This document shows positions 46,582-62,138 of a stretch of 64,000 bases of DNA, one piece after another. The DNA is taken from contig NZ_JABENB010000002.1 of the NCBI RefSeq assembly GCF_013002715.1, forward strand, positions 707,389 through 771,388. Reading direction: 5' to 3'. A program made the translations under genes and the position numbers. The notes beneath the pieces were generated by a model, which worked only from the letters and a program-made list of their open reading frames with translations, was not told the origin of the DNA and ran no database searches. Position 1 is the first letter of the stretch. Every line of letters starts with the position of its first letter. The stretch comes from Flexivirga aerilata (lineage in GTDB: Bacteria; Actinomycetota; Actinomycetes; Actinomycetales; Dermatophilaceae).

Positions 46582-47169
46582 ATCAGCGCTGAGCCCCGTA
46601 TCAACGACCGCATCCGTGTGCCGGAAGTGCGGTTGGTCGGGCCGAACGGTGAGCAGGTCGGCATCGTGCGCGTCGAGGACGCGCTCCGACTGGCCGCAGA
46701 GGCAGACCTCGACCTGGTCGAGGTCGCCCCGATGGCCAAGCCGCCGGTGGCGAAACTCATGGACTACGGCAAGTTCAAGTACGAGAACGCCATGAAGGCC
46801 CGTGAGGCCCGCAAGAACCAGGTCAACACCGTCATCAAGGAGATCAAGCTCCGCCCGAAGATCGACCCGCACGACTACGGCACCAAGAAGGGCCACGTCG
46901 AGCGGTTCCTGTCGGCGGGCGACAAGGTCAAGGTGACGATCATGTTCCGCGGTCGCGAGCAGTCGCGGCCCGAGCTCGGCTTCCGGCTGCTGCAGCGGCT
47001 GGCCGAGGACGTCCAGGAGCTGGGTTTCGTGGAGAGCGCGCCCAAGCAGGACGGCCGCAACATGATCATGGTGCTCGGACCGACCAAGAAGAAGGCGGAG
47101 GCCCGCGCCGAGGGCCGTCGCCGACGCGAGCAGTCGCAGGCCGACGAGGCCGCGACCGCGGAGGCCTGA
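46582..47169 (+). CDS. infC: Translation initiation factor IF-3, with ATC start codon
   Basis: IF-3 checks start-codon fidelity on the 30S subunit. The normal N-terminus ([23 protein letters not shown]) begins at ATC 46582, with AAGGAG at 46570-46575 in the right place. The first ATG/GTG in frame (46618) would delete conserved RINDRIR. A rare start is the classic IF-3 autoregulation device (AUU in E. coli). The protein is 195 aa, with N-domain, helical linker ([17 protein letters not shown]) and C-domain ([23 protein letters not shown]), and a charged tail. Confidence 0.95.
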   Translation: MSAEPRINDRIRVPEVRLVGPNGEQVGIVRVEDALRLAAEADLDLVEVAPMAKPPVAKLMDYGKFKYENAMKAREARKNQVNTVIKEIKLRPKIDPHDYGTKKGHVERFLSAGDKVKVTIMFRGREQSRPELGFRLLQRLAEDVQELGFVESAPKQDGRNMIMVLGPTKKKAEARAEGRRRREQSQADEAATAEA

Positions 47170-47301
47170 CCGAGAGGTCGGACCCACCCGATCGACGCGG
47201 GGAGACCTGCGTTGATCCCCGCATGCAGTGACGCCGGCCCGCGGGCGGGCGTCACGGACGAAACGTCAGACGAAGAAGAAACACGACTAAGGAGATCGGC
47301 A

Positions 47302-47496
47302 ATGCCGAAGATGAAGACCCACAGCGGCGCCAAGAAGCGCTTCAAGATCAGCGGGTCGGGCAAGGTCATCCGGCAGCGTGCGCGCCACGTGCACAAGTTC
47401 CAGGAGCGCAGCAGCCGCGCCGCGCGCCGGCTCGTGCCCGACGTCGAGGCCGCGCCGGCCGACGCCAAGAAGATCAAGAAGCTGCTGGGCAAGTAA
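47302..47496 (+). CDS. rpmI: 50S ribosomal protein L35
   Basis: A 64-aa basic ribosomal protein: MPKMKTHSGAKKRFKISGSGK is the family signature. AAGGAG lies just upstream of ATG 47302. The 132-nt gap after infC contains no obvious terminator, so it is in the infC operon. In-frame sequence further upstream is not conserved and is excluded. Confidence 0.98.
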   Translation: MPKMKTHSGAKKRFKISGSGKVIRQRARHVHKFQERSSRAARRLVPDVEAAPADAKKIKKLLGK

Positions 47497-47546
47497 GCCC
47501 CACTTCACGTTTCCCCCGAACACCTAACAGCTAGAAGGAGATTCAC

Positions 47547-47933
47547 GTGGCACGCGTGAAGCGGGCGGTCAACGCCCAGAAGAAGCGTCGGACCGTCCTG
47601 GAGCAGGCCAGCGGCTACCGCGGCCAGCGTTCGCGGCTCTACCGCAAGGCCAAGGAGCAGGTCACCCACAGCCTCGGCTACAGCTACCGGGACCGTCGCG
47701 CCCGCAAGGGTGACTTCCGTCGCCTCTGGATCCAGCGCATCAACGCCGGCGCCCGCGCCAACGGGATGACCTACAACCGGTTCATCCAGGGCCTCAAGGC
47801 CGCCGAGGTCGAGGTCGACCGTCGCATGCTGGCCGAGCTGGCCGTCAACGACGCCGCCGCGTTCACCGCGCTCGTCGAGATCGCCAAGGCCAACGTGCCG
47901 GCGACCGACGCCAAGGCCGAGAGCGTCGCCTGA
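47547..47933 (+). CDS. rplT: 50S ribosomal protein L20
   Basis: A 128-aa rRNA-binding protein needed for early 50S assembly and often the repressor of its own operon. [37 protein letters not shown] and [21 protein letters not shown] are diagnostic. GTG start 47547 has GAAGGAG upstream. About 50 nt after rpmI. Confidence 0.98.
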   Translation: MARVKRAVNAQKKRRTVLEQASGYRGQRSRLYRKAKEQVTHSLGYSYRDRRARKGDFRRLWIQRINAGARANGMTYNRFIQGLKAAEVEVDRRMLAELAVNDAAAFTALVEIAKANVPATDAKAESVA

Positions 47934-47983
47934 GGTCTGCCGACGCAACCAGTCGCACTGATCGAACGCCGGTCCACGTCCCG

Positions 47984-48784
47984 ATGATCCTGACCAACCC
48001 CCGCGCGGAGCGGGTCAAGGCCATCCGGGCGCTGGGCCGGCGTTCGGCGCGTCTGCGGGCCGGCCGGTTCGTGGTCGACGGTCCGCAGGGTGTGCGCGAG
48101 GTGCTGCGCTTCGCCCCGCACACCGTCCTCGAGCTGTATGTCGAGAGCGGCGCCCGGCACGACGACCTGGTGACGGCCGCCCGCGACGCCGGCGTCCCGG
48201 TGCACGAGTGCGACCCCGCGGTGATGGCCGCCCTGGTCGACACCCAGCACCCGCAGGGGGTCGTGGCGGTCTGCCGGCCGATGGACGTTTCGGTCGAGGA
48301 GGCGCTCGCCGCCGACGACGGCTTCGTCGTCGTGCTCGCCCACGTGCGCGACCCGGGCAACGCCGGCACCGTGATCCGCGGCGCCGACGCGGCCGGGGCC
48401 CGCGCCGTACTCATCTCCGACGCGAGTGTCGACCTCTACAACCCCAAGGTGGTGCGCTCCACCGCCGGATCGCTCTGGCATCTGCCGATCGCGGTCGGCG
48501 GCGACGTCGCCGGCCTGATCGCGGCCTGCCAGGCCCGGGGCCGGCGCGTGCTGGCCGCCGACGGCGCCGGCAGCACGCTGCTGCCCGACGCCGACCTGAA
48601 CTCCCCGCACGCCTGGCTGATGGGCAACGAGGCGTGGGGCCTCGACGAGCACACCCGGTCACTCGCCGACGACGTCGTGCGGGTGCCGATCCACGGCCAC
48701 GCCGAGTCGCTCAACCTCGCCATGGCGGCCACCGTGTGCATGTACGCCAGCGCCGCCGAACTGCCTGAGCTGCCACCGGTTTAG
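47984..48784 (+). CDS. TrmH/SpoU-family 23S rRNA (ribose-2'-O) methyltransferase
   Basis: A 266-aa SPOUT methyltransferase. An N-terminal substrate-binding domain (RSARLRAGRFVVDGPQGVREVL) precedes the knotted SAM domain with motif 1 VRDPGNAGTVIRGADAAGA, motif 2 MGNEAWGL and motif 3 ESLNLAMAATVCMY. Such genes regularly follow rplT in actinobacteria. The methylated nucleotide is not predictable; some relatives confer thiostrepton-type resistance, but this position suggests housekeeping. 50 nt after rplT. Confidence 0.9.
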   Translation: MILTNPRAERVKAIRALGRRSARLRAGRFVVDGPQGVREVLRFAPHTVLELYVESGARHDDLVTAARDAGVPVHECDPAVMAALVDTQHPQGVVAVCRPMDVSVEEALAADDGFVVVLAHVRDPGNAGTVIRGADAAGARAVLISDASVDLYNPKVVRSTAGSLWHLPIAVGGDVAGLIAACQARGRRVLAADGAGSTLLPDADLNSPHAWLMGNEAWGLDEHTRSLADDVVRVPIHGHAESLNLAMAATVCMYASAAELPELPPV

Positions 48785-48794
48785 GCTTCGTCCC

Positions 48795-49883
48795 GTGACT
48801 CTGGACGGCCCCCAACCGGTCGAGCCCGCGCTCGCCCCGGGGGTCTATCGCGCGCTGCTCGAGCAGCTGCCCGAAGGGGTCGTGGTGGCCGACGCGCAGG
48901 CCCGCCTCGTGCTGACCAACCAGCGGGCGGAGCGCCTCACCGGCATACCTCTGTCGACGCTGCTCGGCAGCGACATCCGCGAAACGCTCCCGCTCGTGAG
49001 CCCCGACGGGCGCTCCTTCTGGGCAACCGACAATCCGTGGGACGGTCTGCACACCCGCAGCGGCTCGCCCGAGCGGCGGATGCTGCTGCCGGGCGGGCAC
49101 AGCGTGCTGATGGCCACGCGGCACATCCGCGGCGGCGCCCCGCGGCGCGCACTGCAATGGCTGGTCCTCACCATGCGCAGCGCCACCGTGCGCGACCGCA
49201 TCGAGGCCGAGACCTCGGCGCTGGTCACCACCGTCGCCCACGAGCTGCGGGCGCCACTCGGCGCGGTCCGCGGCTTCTCCCGCACTCTGCGCACCCGCTG
49301 GGAGCAACTGCGCGAGGACCAGAAGCGCTGGATGCTGGGTGCGATCGAGACCGACGCGGCCCGGCTGCAGCGCCTGGTCGGCGAACTGCTCGACATCTCC
49401 CGCATCGACACCGGCCGGCTCGAGCTGCGCCGCCGCCCGGTCGACCTGGCCGAGATCGTCCGCGCCTGCGTCGACCGGCTGGTGAACAACGGAGAGGACC
49501 CGGCGCGGTTCCGCGTCGTGCAGCTGGTCGACGACGTGGAGCTGTGGGGCGACGCCGACCGGCTCACCCAGGTCGTGTCCAACCTGCTGGAGAACGCCGT
49601 CGGCCACGGAGCCGGCAAGATCACCACCACCATCGACGTGGTGGGCGACGAGGTGCGGCTCGACATCGCCGACGAGGGCCCAGGCATCGCCCCCGAACAC
49701 CGCTCGCTGGTGTTCTCCCGCTTCTGGCAGGCCGGCCGCCGCGGCAACGGCAACGGGCTCGGCCTGTTCGTGGTGCAGGGCCTCGCGCAGGCGCACGGCG
49801 GCCACGTCGAAGTGCTCGAGACCGAGCACGGCGCCACCTTTTGCGTCACGCTGCCCGGCGGAGTGCCCGACCACCTGAAGTAG
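48795..49883 (+). CDS. Soluble PAS-domain sensor histidine kinase
   Basis: A 362-aa kinase with no membrane segment. A PAS domain (about 15-120: LLEQLPEGVVVADAQARLVLTNQRAERLTGI) is followed by a HisKA domain with phospho-acceptor His149 (TVAHELRAPLG) and a HATPase domain with N box LLENAVGHG, G1 DEGPGIAPEH and G2 GNGLGLFV. No response regulator gene is adjacent, so it is an orphan. GTG 48795 lies 7 nt after TAGGCT, suggesting its own leaderless promoter despite lying only 10 nt after trmH. The signal is unknown. Confidence 0.9.
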   Translation: MTLDGPQPVEPALAPGVYRALLEQLPEGVVVADAQARLVLTNQRAERLTGIPLSTLLGSDIRETLPLVSPDGRSFWATDNPWDGLHTRSGSPERRMLLPGGHSVLMATRHIRGGAPRRALQWLVLTMRSATVRDRIEAETSALVTTVAHELRAPLGAVRGFSRTLRTRWEQLREDQKRWMLGAIETDAARLQRLVGELLDISRIDTGRLELRRRPVDLAEIVRACVDRLVNNGEDPARFRVVQLVDDVELWGDADRLTQVVSNLLENAVGHGAGKITTTIDVVGDEVRLDIADEGPGIAPEHRSLVFSRFWQAGRRGNGNGLGLFVVQGLAQAHGGHVEVLETEHGATFCVTLPGGVPDHLK

Positions 49884-49899
49884 GGGGCCGCCGCACACC

Positions 49900-49916
49900 T
49901 AGACTGCTGTGTCGTG
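49900..49916 (+). promoter_or_regulatory. -10 box for pheS, leaderless-type
   Basis: TAGACT (49900-49905) ends 8 nt before the GTG at 49914, identical in hexamer and spacing to the MFS promoter at 7792. No ribosome site precedes the GTG. Confidence 0.6.
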
Positions 49917-51008
49917 TCAGGACCCAACACGTCATACGACCCGGTCGAGGTGGCCGCCCTCGACCCCGCGCACCTCGAGCAGGCCGTCACCGATGCCCTG
50001 GCCGCGTTCGACGCGGCGCAGAACCTCGACGAGCTCAAGGCCGCGCGCGCCGCCCACCAGGGCGACAAGAGCCCGCTCGCGCTCGCCAACCGCGAGATCG
50101 GCGCGCTGCCGCCGTCGGCCAAGGCCGAGGCGGGCAAGCGGGTCGGGCAGGCGCGCGGCACGGTGGGTCAGGCGCTCAAGAAGCGCCAGGCGGAGCTCGA
50201 GGCAGAGCGCGACGAGCGCATCCTCGTCGACGAGGCGGTCGACGTCACGATGACGCCCGGTCGACGCCCGCTCGGCCGGCGCCACCCCAATGAGCTGATG
50301 GCGCAGCGCATCGCCGACATCCTGGTCGGGATGGGCTGGGAGATCGCCGAAGGCCCCGAGGTCGAGGCCGAATGGTTCAACTTCGACGCGCTCAACTTCG
50401 ACGAGGACCACCCGGCCCGGCAGATGCAGGACACCTTCTACATCGCGCCCGAGGACAGCGGACTGGTCCTGCGCACGCACACCTCGCCGGTGCAGGCACG
50501 CTCGCTGCTCGAGCGCGGCGTGCCGCTCTATGTCGGGTGCATCGGTCGCGTCTACCGCACCGACGACCTCGACGCCACGCACATGCCGGCCTTCCACCAG
50601 ATCGAGGGCATCGCCGTCGACGAGGGCATCACGATGGCGCACCTCAAGGGCACCCTCGACCGGATGGCGTCGGAGCTGTTCGGGGAGGGCATCACCACCC
50701 GGTTGCGCCCGTCGTTCTTCCCGTTCACCGAGCCGTCGGCCGAGATGGACCTGCGGTGCTTCGTCTGCCGTGGCGAGGACCCCGACTGCCGCGCCTGCTC
50801 CGGCACCGGCTGGATCGAGTGGGGCGGCTGCGGCATGGTCAACCGCAACGTGCTGTCGGCGTGCGGCGTCGACCCCGACCGCTACACCGGCTTCGCCTTC
50901 GGCATGGGCATCGACCGGGCGCTGATGTTCCGCAGCGGCGTGAGCGACATGCGCGAAATCATCGAGGGCGACGTCCGTTTCGACGCCCAGTTCGGACTGG
51001 AGGTCTGA
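49914..51008 (+). CDS. pheS: Phenylalanyl-tRNA synthetase alpha subunit
   Basis: Class II synthetase catalytic subunit, 364 aa. An N-terminal coiled coil for tRNA binding (about residues 20-110) precedes motif 1 (HPNELMAQRIADILVGMGW), motif 2 (VYRTDDLDATHMPAFHQIEG) and motif 3 (GFAFGMGIDRALMF). A four-cysteine insert CFVCRGEDPDCRACSGTGW near residue 285 could bind zinc. Its stop overlaps the pheT ATG by one base. Confidence 0.97.
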   Translation: MSGPNTSYDPVEVAALDPAHLEQAVTDALAAFDAAQNLDELKAARAAHQGDKSPLALANREIGALPPSAKAEAGKRVGQARGTVGQALKKRQAELEAERDERILVDEAVDVTMTPGRRPLGRRHPNELMAQRIADILVGMGWEIAEGPEVEAEWFNFDALNFDEDHPARQMQDTFYIAPEDSGLVLRTHTSPVQARSLLERGVPLYVGCIGRVYRTDDLDATHMPAFHQIEGIAVDEGITMAHLKGTLDRMASELFGEGITTRLRPSFFPFTEPSAEMDLRCFVCRGEDPDCRACSGTGWIEWGGCGMVNRNVLSACGVDPDRYTGFAFGMGIDRALMFRSGVSDMREIIEGDVRFDAQFGLEV

Positions 51009-53539
51009 TGCGCATCCCGTTGGACTGGCTGGGTGAGTATGTCGAGCTGCCCGCCGGAGTCACCGGCGCCGCCGTGGCCGAGGCGCTCGTGCGCGTCGGC
51101 CTGGAGGAGGAGGGCCTGCACGGCGGTGAGGTGACCGGACCGCTCGTGGTCGGCAAGGTGCTCACGATGGAGCCCGAGCCGCAGAAGAACGGCAAGACGA
51201 TCAACTGGTGCACCGTCGACGTCGGCGATGCCAACGGAAGTGGGGAGGCGCAAGGGATCGTCTGCGGTGCGCACAACTTCGCACCCGGCGACCTGGTGGT
51301 CGTGGTGCTGCCCGGTGCCGAGCTGCCCGGCGGTTTTGCGATTTCCGCGCGCAAGACCTACGGCCACGTGTCGGCCGGAATGATCTGTGCCGCAGACGAA
51401 CTCGGCCTGCCCGACGACGGCTCAGGCGGCATCATTCGCCTCGCGGAGCGTCTCCCCGGCGTCGAGCTGACTCCGGGCCAGGACGCGATCCCGCTGCTCG
51501 GACTCGACCGCGAGACCGTCGAGATCAACGTGACGCCCGACCGCGGCTACTGCTTCTCGCTGCGCGGTGTCGCCCGCGAATACGGGCTGTCCACCGGCGC
51601 GTCCTTCACCGACCCGGCGGTCGCGCTCGCGCAGGCCGCCCCGGCGGCGAACGACGCGGGCCACCGGGTCGAGGTGCGCGACGATGCGCCGCTGCGCGGA
51701 CAGGTCGGCTGCGACCGCTTCGTGGCGCGCGTGGTGCGCGGCATCGACGTGTCCGCGCAGACGCCCGCCTGGATGGCGACCCGGCTCACCGAGGCCGGCA
51801 TGCGGCCGATCTCGCTGCCGGTCGACGTCACCAACTACGTCATGCTCGCGCTCGGCCAGCCGCTGCACGCCTACGACCTCGCGTCCATCGACGGCCCGGT
51901 CGTCGTCCGTCGTGCCCGGCCGGGGGAGAAGCTGAAAACCCTTGACGGCAATGAGCGTTCGCTGTTCGAGGAGGATCTGCTGATCACCGACGGCGGCGAG
52001 CGCGGCCTCGGCATCGCCGGCGTGATGGGCGGTTTCGACTCCGAGGTGACCGACTCCACCACGGACGTGCTCATCGAGGGCGCGCACTTCGACCCGATCA
52101 CCGTCGCGCGCTCCGCCCGCCGGCACAAGCTGCCGTCGGAGGCGTCGCGCCGCTTCGAGCGCGGCGTCGACCCGCAGCTCGCGCCCGCGGCGGTCGAGCT
52201 GGTCGCCCAGCTGCTGGTGGAGTATGCCGGGGGCACCGTCGACGACGGCGTCACCGACCTCAACGACGTGCCGGGCAGCGCACCGATCGTGTTCGACCCG
52301 CAGCTGGCGTCCCGCCTCGTCGGCATCGACTACCCGGACGACCAGGTCGCCGACGTTCTGCGCCGCATCGGGTGCGGGGTGGAGACGACGGGCACCCAGT
52401 GGCGGGTGACCCCGCCGTCCTGGCGCCCCGACCTGCACACCGGACCCGACCTGGTCGAGGAGGTCGCCCGCACCGTCGGTTACGAGCAGATCCCGTCGAT
52501 CCTGCCGACCCCGCCGGGCGGCCGCGGCCTCACGCACGACCAGCAGGCGCGCCGCATCGTCGCGAACACCCTTGCGGCGCGCGGATTCTCGGAGGTCTGG
52601 TCGGCGCCGTTCGTCAGCGACGAGCGGTATGCGGCACTCGGCTACCCGGTCGAGGCGGCGCGCGCCCGCACGGTGAGCCTGATCAACCCGCTCTCCGAGG
52701 AGCAGCCGCTGATGCGCATCTCGGTGCTGTCGACGATGGTCGACGCACTCAAGCGCAACGTCGCCCGTGGGATCAAGGACGTGGCGCTGTTCGAGCTCGG
52801 TCTGGTGGTCGCGCTGGAGGAGGCGCAGCGCCAGGCGCCGACCTCTCCGGTCGGCGTGCTGCCCGCACCGGAGTTGCTCGAGCAGATCCGTGCCGCCGTG
52901 CCGCCGCAGCCGCGACACCTCGGGATCCTGATGACCGGTGATGCCACGCCCGCCGGCTGGTGGGGCAAGGGCCGTCCGGCTGACTGGAGCGACACCGTCG
53001 ACGCGGTGCGCAGCATCGCCGAGGCTCTCGTCATACCCCTCACGGTCGAGGCCGACGGCGACGCGATGCCGTTCCACCCGGGGCGCTGCGCGAAGCTGAG
53101 CCTGGCCGACGGCACGCTGATCGGGCACGCCGGTGAGCTGCACCCGAAGGTGGTGCAGGCGCTCGGCCTGCCGCCGCGCACCGTCGGCGCCGAGGTCGAC
53201 CTCGACGCGCTGATCGCGGCGAGTGGGAGCCCGATCACCAGTCGCCCCATCGCCAATCTGCCGCTCGCGAGCAGCGATGTCGCCCTCGTCGTGGACGCCG
53301 GTGTGCCGGCGGCGCGCGTCGAGGCCGCGCTGCGCGACGGCGCCGGGCCGTTGCTCGAGTCGATCGCGCTGTTCGACTCCTACACCGGGGATCAGGCGGG
53401 CGAGGGCAAGAAGTCGCTCGCCTACCGCATGGGCTTCCGGTCCGGCGAGAAGACGCTCACCACCGACGAGGTCAACGCGGCGCGTGACTCGGCGGTGCGG
53501 GCGGCGGCCGACGCGACCGGGGCGGTGCAGCGCGCCTGA
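51008..53539 (+). CDS. pheT: Phenylalanyl-tRNA synthetase beta subunit
   Basis: Editing and tRNA-binding subunit, 843 aa, forming the alpha2-beta2 enzyme with PheS. Order: N-terminal EMAP/Trbp111-like domain (VVGKVLTMEPEPQKNGKTINWCTVDVGD), B3/B4 editing domain (KLPSEASRRFERGVDP), B5, a catalytic-like core and a C-terminal anticodon-binding FDX-ACB domain (ESIALFDSYTGDQAGEGKKSLAYRMGF). TGATG coupling to pheS. No terminator is obvious before the arg promoter 30 bp downstream. Confidence 0.97.
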   Translation: MRIPLDWLGEYVELPAGVTGAAVAEALVRVGLEEEGLHGGEVTGPLVVGKVLTMEPEPQKNGKTINWCTVDVGDANGSGEAQGIVCGAHNFAPGDLVVVVLPGAELPGGFAISARKTYGHVSAGMICAADELGLPDDGSGGIIRLAERLPGVELTPGQDAIPLLGLDRETVEINVTPDRGYCFSLRGVAREYGLSTGASFTDPAVALAQAAPAANDAGHRVEVRDDAPLRGQVGCDRFVARVVRGIDVSAQTPAWMATRLTEAGMRPISLPVDVTNYVMLALGQPLHAYDLASIDGPVVVRRARPGEKLKTLDGNERSLFEEDLLITDGGERGLGIAGVMGGFDSEVTDSTTDVLIEGAHFDPITVARSARRHKLPSEASRRFERGVDPQLAPAAVELVAQLLVEYAGGTVDDGVTDLNDVPGSAPIVFDPQLASRLVGIDYPDDQVADVLRRIGCGVETTGTQWRVTPPSWRPDLHTGPDLVEEVARTVGYEQIPSILPTPPGGRGLTHDQQARRIVANTLAARGFSEVWSAPFVSDERYAALGYPVEAARARTVSLINPLSEEQPLMRISVLSTMVDALKRNVARGIKDVALFELGLVVALEEAQRQAPTSPVGVLPAPELLEQIRAAVPPQPRHLGILMTGDATPAGWWGKGRPADWSDTVDAVRSIAEALVIPLTVEADGDAMPFHPGRCAKLSLADGTLIGHAGELHPKVVQALGLPPRTVGAEVDLDALIAASGSPITSRPIANLPLASSDVALVVDAGVPAARVEAALRDGAGPLLESIALFDSYTGDQAGEGKKSLAYRMGFRSGEKTLTTDEVNAARDSAVRAAADATGAVQRA

Positions 53540-55790
<2,251 letters not shown>

Positions 55791-55794
<4 letters not shown>

Positions 55795-56713
55795 CCACGC
55801 CGCACACCGGGCGCCGCATCCCGACCGATCTCGCCACCGCCGCCGGGAAAGCGGCCACGCTCGTCGAGGCGCTGCCGTGGCTGGAGCGCTTCCGCGACGC
55901 ACTCGTGGTGGTGAAGTACGGCGGCAACGCGATGACCGACGACGGGCTGAAGGCCGCATTCGCCGAGGACATCGCGTTCCTGCGGTATGCCGGCCTGCGT
56001 CCGGTCGTCGTGCACGGCGGAGGCCCGCAAATCCAGGCGATGCTCGACCGGCTCGGCATTGCCTCGGAGTTCAAGGGCGGCCTGCGGGTGACCACGCCCG
56101 AGGCGATGGACGTCGTGCGGATGGTGCTCACCGGTCAGGTGTCGCGTGAGCTCGTCGGACTGATCAACCATCACGGCCCGCTCGCGGTCGGTCTGTCCGG
56201 TGAGGACGCGTCGCTCTTCGGGGCGCGTCGCCGCGGCGCGCTGGTCGACGGCGAGACGGTCGACATCGGGCACGTCGGCGATGTCGCGACGGTCAACCCG
56301 GCCGCCGTGCGAGATCTGTTGGCAGCCGGGCGGATCCCGGTGGTGTCCTCGGTGGCGCCCGACCTGGATGCGCCGGGTGAGGTGCTCAACGTCAACGCGG
56401 ACACTGCCGCCTCCGCTCTCGCGGTCGCGCTCGGCGCGCACAAGCTGGTGGTGCTGACCGACGTCGAGGGTGTCTACGCGGACTGGCCCGACCGGGCGAG
56501 CCTGCTCAGCTCACTGCCGGTCAGCGAGGCCGAGCAGTTGATGACCCGGGTCGACTCCGGCATGGTGCCCAAGCTCGAGGCGTGCGTGCGGGCGATCCGC
56601 GGGGGAGTGCCGCAGGCGCACGTCATCGACGGCCGCGCGCCGCACTCGCTGCTGCTGGAGGTCTTCACCGACGAGGGGATCGGCACGATGGTGGTGCCGG
56701 ACGAGGCACGAGC

Positions 56714-56717
<4 letters not shown>
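55791..56717 (+). CDS. argB: Acetylglutamate kinase
   Basis: Amino-acid kinase fold, 308 aa, phosphorylating N-acetylglutamate; usually the feedback-inhibited step. [60 protein letters not shown] and [13 protein letters not shown] are visible. The GTG overlaps the argJ stop. An N-terminal helix of about 25 residues ([20 protein letters not shown]) fits the arginine-sensitive hexameric type. Confidence 0.97.
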
Positions 56718-60919
<4,202 letters not shown>

Positions 60920-60939
60920 GGTCTGTCAGACTGCGGGCC

Positions 60940-61491
60940 GTGTCGATGATCGTGCAGCTGGTCGGGCCGCCCGCGTGCGGGAAGCGGACGATCGGGGCGC
61001 TGGTCGCCAAGCGCTTGGGTGCGCAACTCATGGACAACCACCTGATCAACGATCCGGTGTTCACGGCCCTCGGCGCGAACGGTTTCGGTGACCTGCCGCC
61101 GGCGGCCTTCGGCTACGCCCAGCGGGTGCGCCACATCGTGCACGAGGCGGTCGTCGAAGCTCCTGGGGTGGTGCGGCACGTGTTCACCAACTGGCTGGTC
61201 GACACCGAGGCGGACCGTCGGTCGGCGGAGGAGATTCGCGACATCGCCCGCGTCCGGCTCGCCTCCTTCCACCCGGTCTGGCTGACCTGTGACGCTGCGG
61301 AGATCCATCGGCGGATCGACCATCCGGAGCGGAGAGCTCGTAACAAGTTGCGCGATCCGGCCAAGGTGGCCGACGCGCTCAGGCGTCCCGGCCTGCCCGC
61401 GCCCGACGACGCGCTGCGACTCGACACGACCGCGCTGCCACCGGCCGATGCCGCCGATCGCATCGTCGCCTGGATCGATGAGCGCAGCTGA
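60940..61491 (+). CDS. P-loop ATPase/kinase-like protein
   Basis: A 183-aa protein with a Walker-A-like [11 protein letters not shown] near the N-terminus, in which Arg stands where Ser/Thr is usual, followed by Thr. The rest resembles small-molecule kinases of the shikimate kinase/zeta-like AAA_33 group ([31 protein letters not shown] lid-type region). Substrate unknown. GTG 60940 lies 7 nt after CAGACT with no ribosome site. It overlaps the downstream DNA glycosylase gene by 14 bp, so the two are co-transcribed. Confidence 0.75.
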   Translation: MSMIVQLVGPPACGKRTIGALVAKRLGAQLMDNHLINDPVFTALGANGFGDLPPAAFGYAQRVRHIVHEAVVEAPGVVRHVFTNWLVDTEADRRSAEEIRDIARVRLASFHPVWLTCDAAEIHRRIDHPERRARNKLRDPAKVADALRRPGLPAPDDALRLDTTALPPADAADRIVAWIDERS

Positions 61492-62074
61492 CTCGCGGAC
61501 CACCGCCCGGCGTCTGCTCGGCGCCCACCTGACCGGTCGTGGCGTCACCCTGCGGATCACCGAGGTCGAGGCGTATGCCGGGGAGGCCGACCCCGGCTCG
61601 CACGCCTTCCGAGGGCGAACCCCGCGCAACGAGGTGATGTTCGGCCCGCCCGGCCATCTCTACTGCTACTTCACCTATGGCATGCACACCTGCTGCAACT
61701 ACGTCTGCACCGCGCCCGGAGAGGCGGGTGCGGTGCTGATCCGCGCGGGTGAGGTGATCGACGGGGCCGAGCTCGCGCGTGAGCGCCGTCATACCGACAA
61801 GGACCGGGAGCTCGCGCGCGGACCGGCCCGGCTCACGGTCGCCCTCGGGATCACGTTGGCCGACAACGGTGTCGACCTGCACGCGCAAGGCGCCCCCGTG
61901 CGCCTGCACTGGCAGGAGCCGGTCGCGCAGGAATTAGTGCGCACCGGTCCGCGCGTCGGGGTGAGCGGACCCGGCGGCGACGGGGAAACCTACCCGTGGC
62001 GCTTCTGGATCGACGGTGACCCGACCGTGTCGCCGTACCGGCCGGCGAAACCCCGTCGCCGCCGCGCCGGCTGA
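61478..62074 (+). CDS. DNA-3-methyladenine glycosylase (Mpg/AAG family)
   Basis: Removes alkylated purines in base-excision repair; 198 aa. [50 protein letters not shown] covers the catalytic Glu and Tyr-intercalating region of the AAG fold; [11 protein letters not shown] and [15 protein letters not shown] follow. ATG 61478 overlaps the previous gene by 14 bp; more upstream frame belongs to that gene. Gene order argH-kinase-mpg-tyrS-rrn is consistent with other Micrococcales as far as I recall. Confidence 0.93.
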   Translation: MSAADSRTTARRLLGAHLTGRGVTLRITEVEAYAGEADPGSHAFRGRTPRNEVMFGPPGHLYCYFTYGMHTCCNYVCTAPGEAGAVLIRAGEVIDGAELARERRHTDKDRELARGPARLTVALGITLADNGVDLHAQGAPVRLHWQEPVAQELVRTGPRVGVSGPGGDGETYPWRFWIDGDPTVSPYRPAKPRRRRAG

Positions 62075-62138
62075 TACGGCAGGCTTGACCCGGCGCCGAC
62101 CGGCGCCGTGACGACGAACGACGAGGACGGACAACGAC

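Noticed and set aside
46295..46795. 166-aa frame across the infC leader
   Set aside because: Crosses conserved infC coding sequence in another frame and the structured leader; no conserved features.
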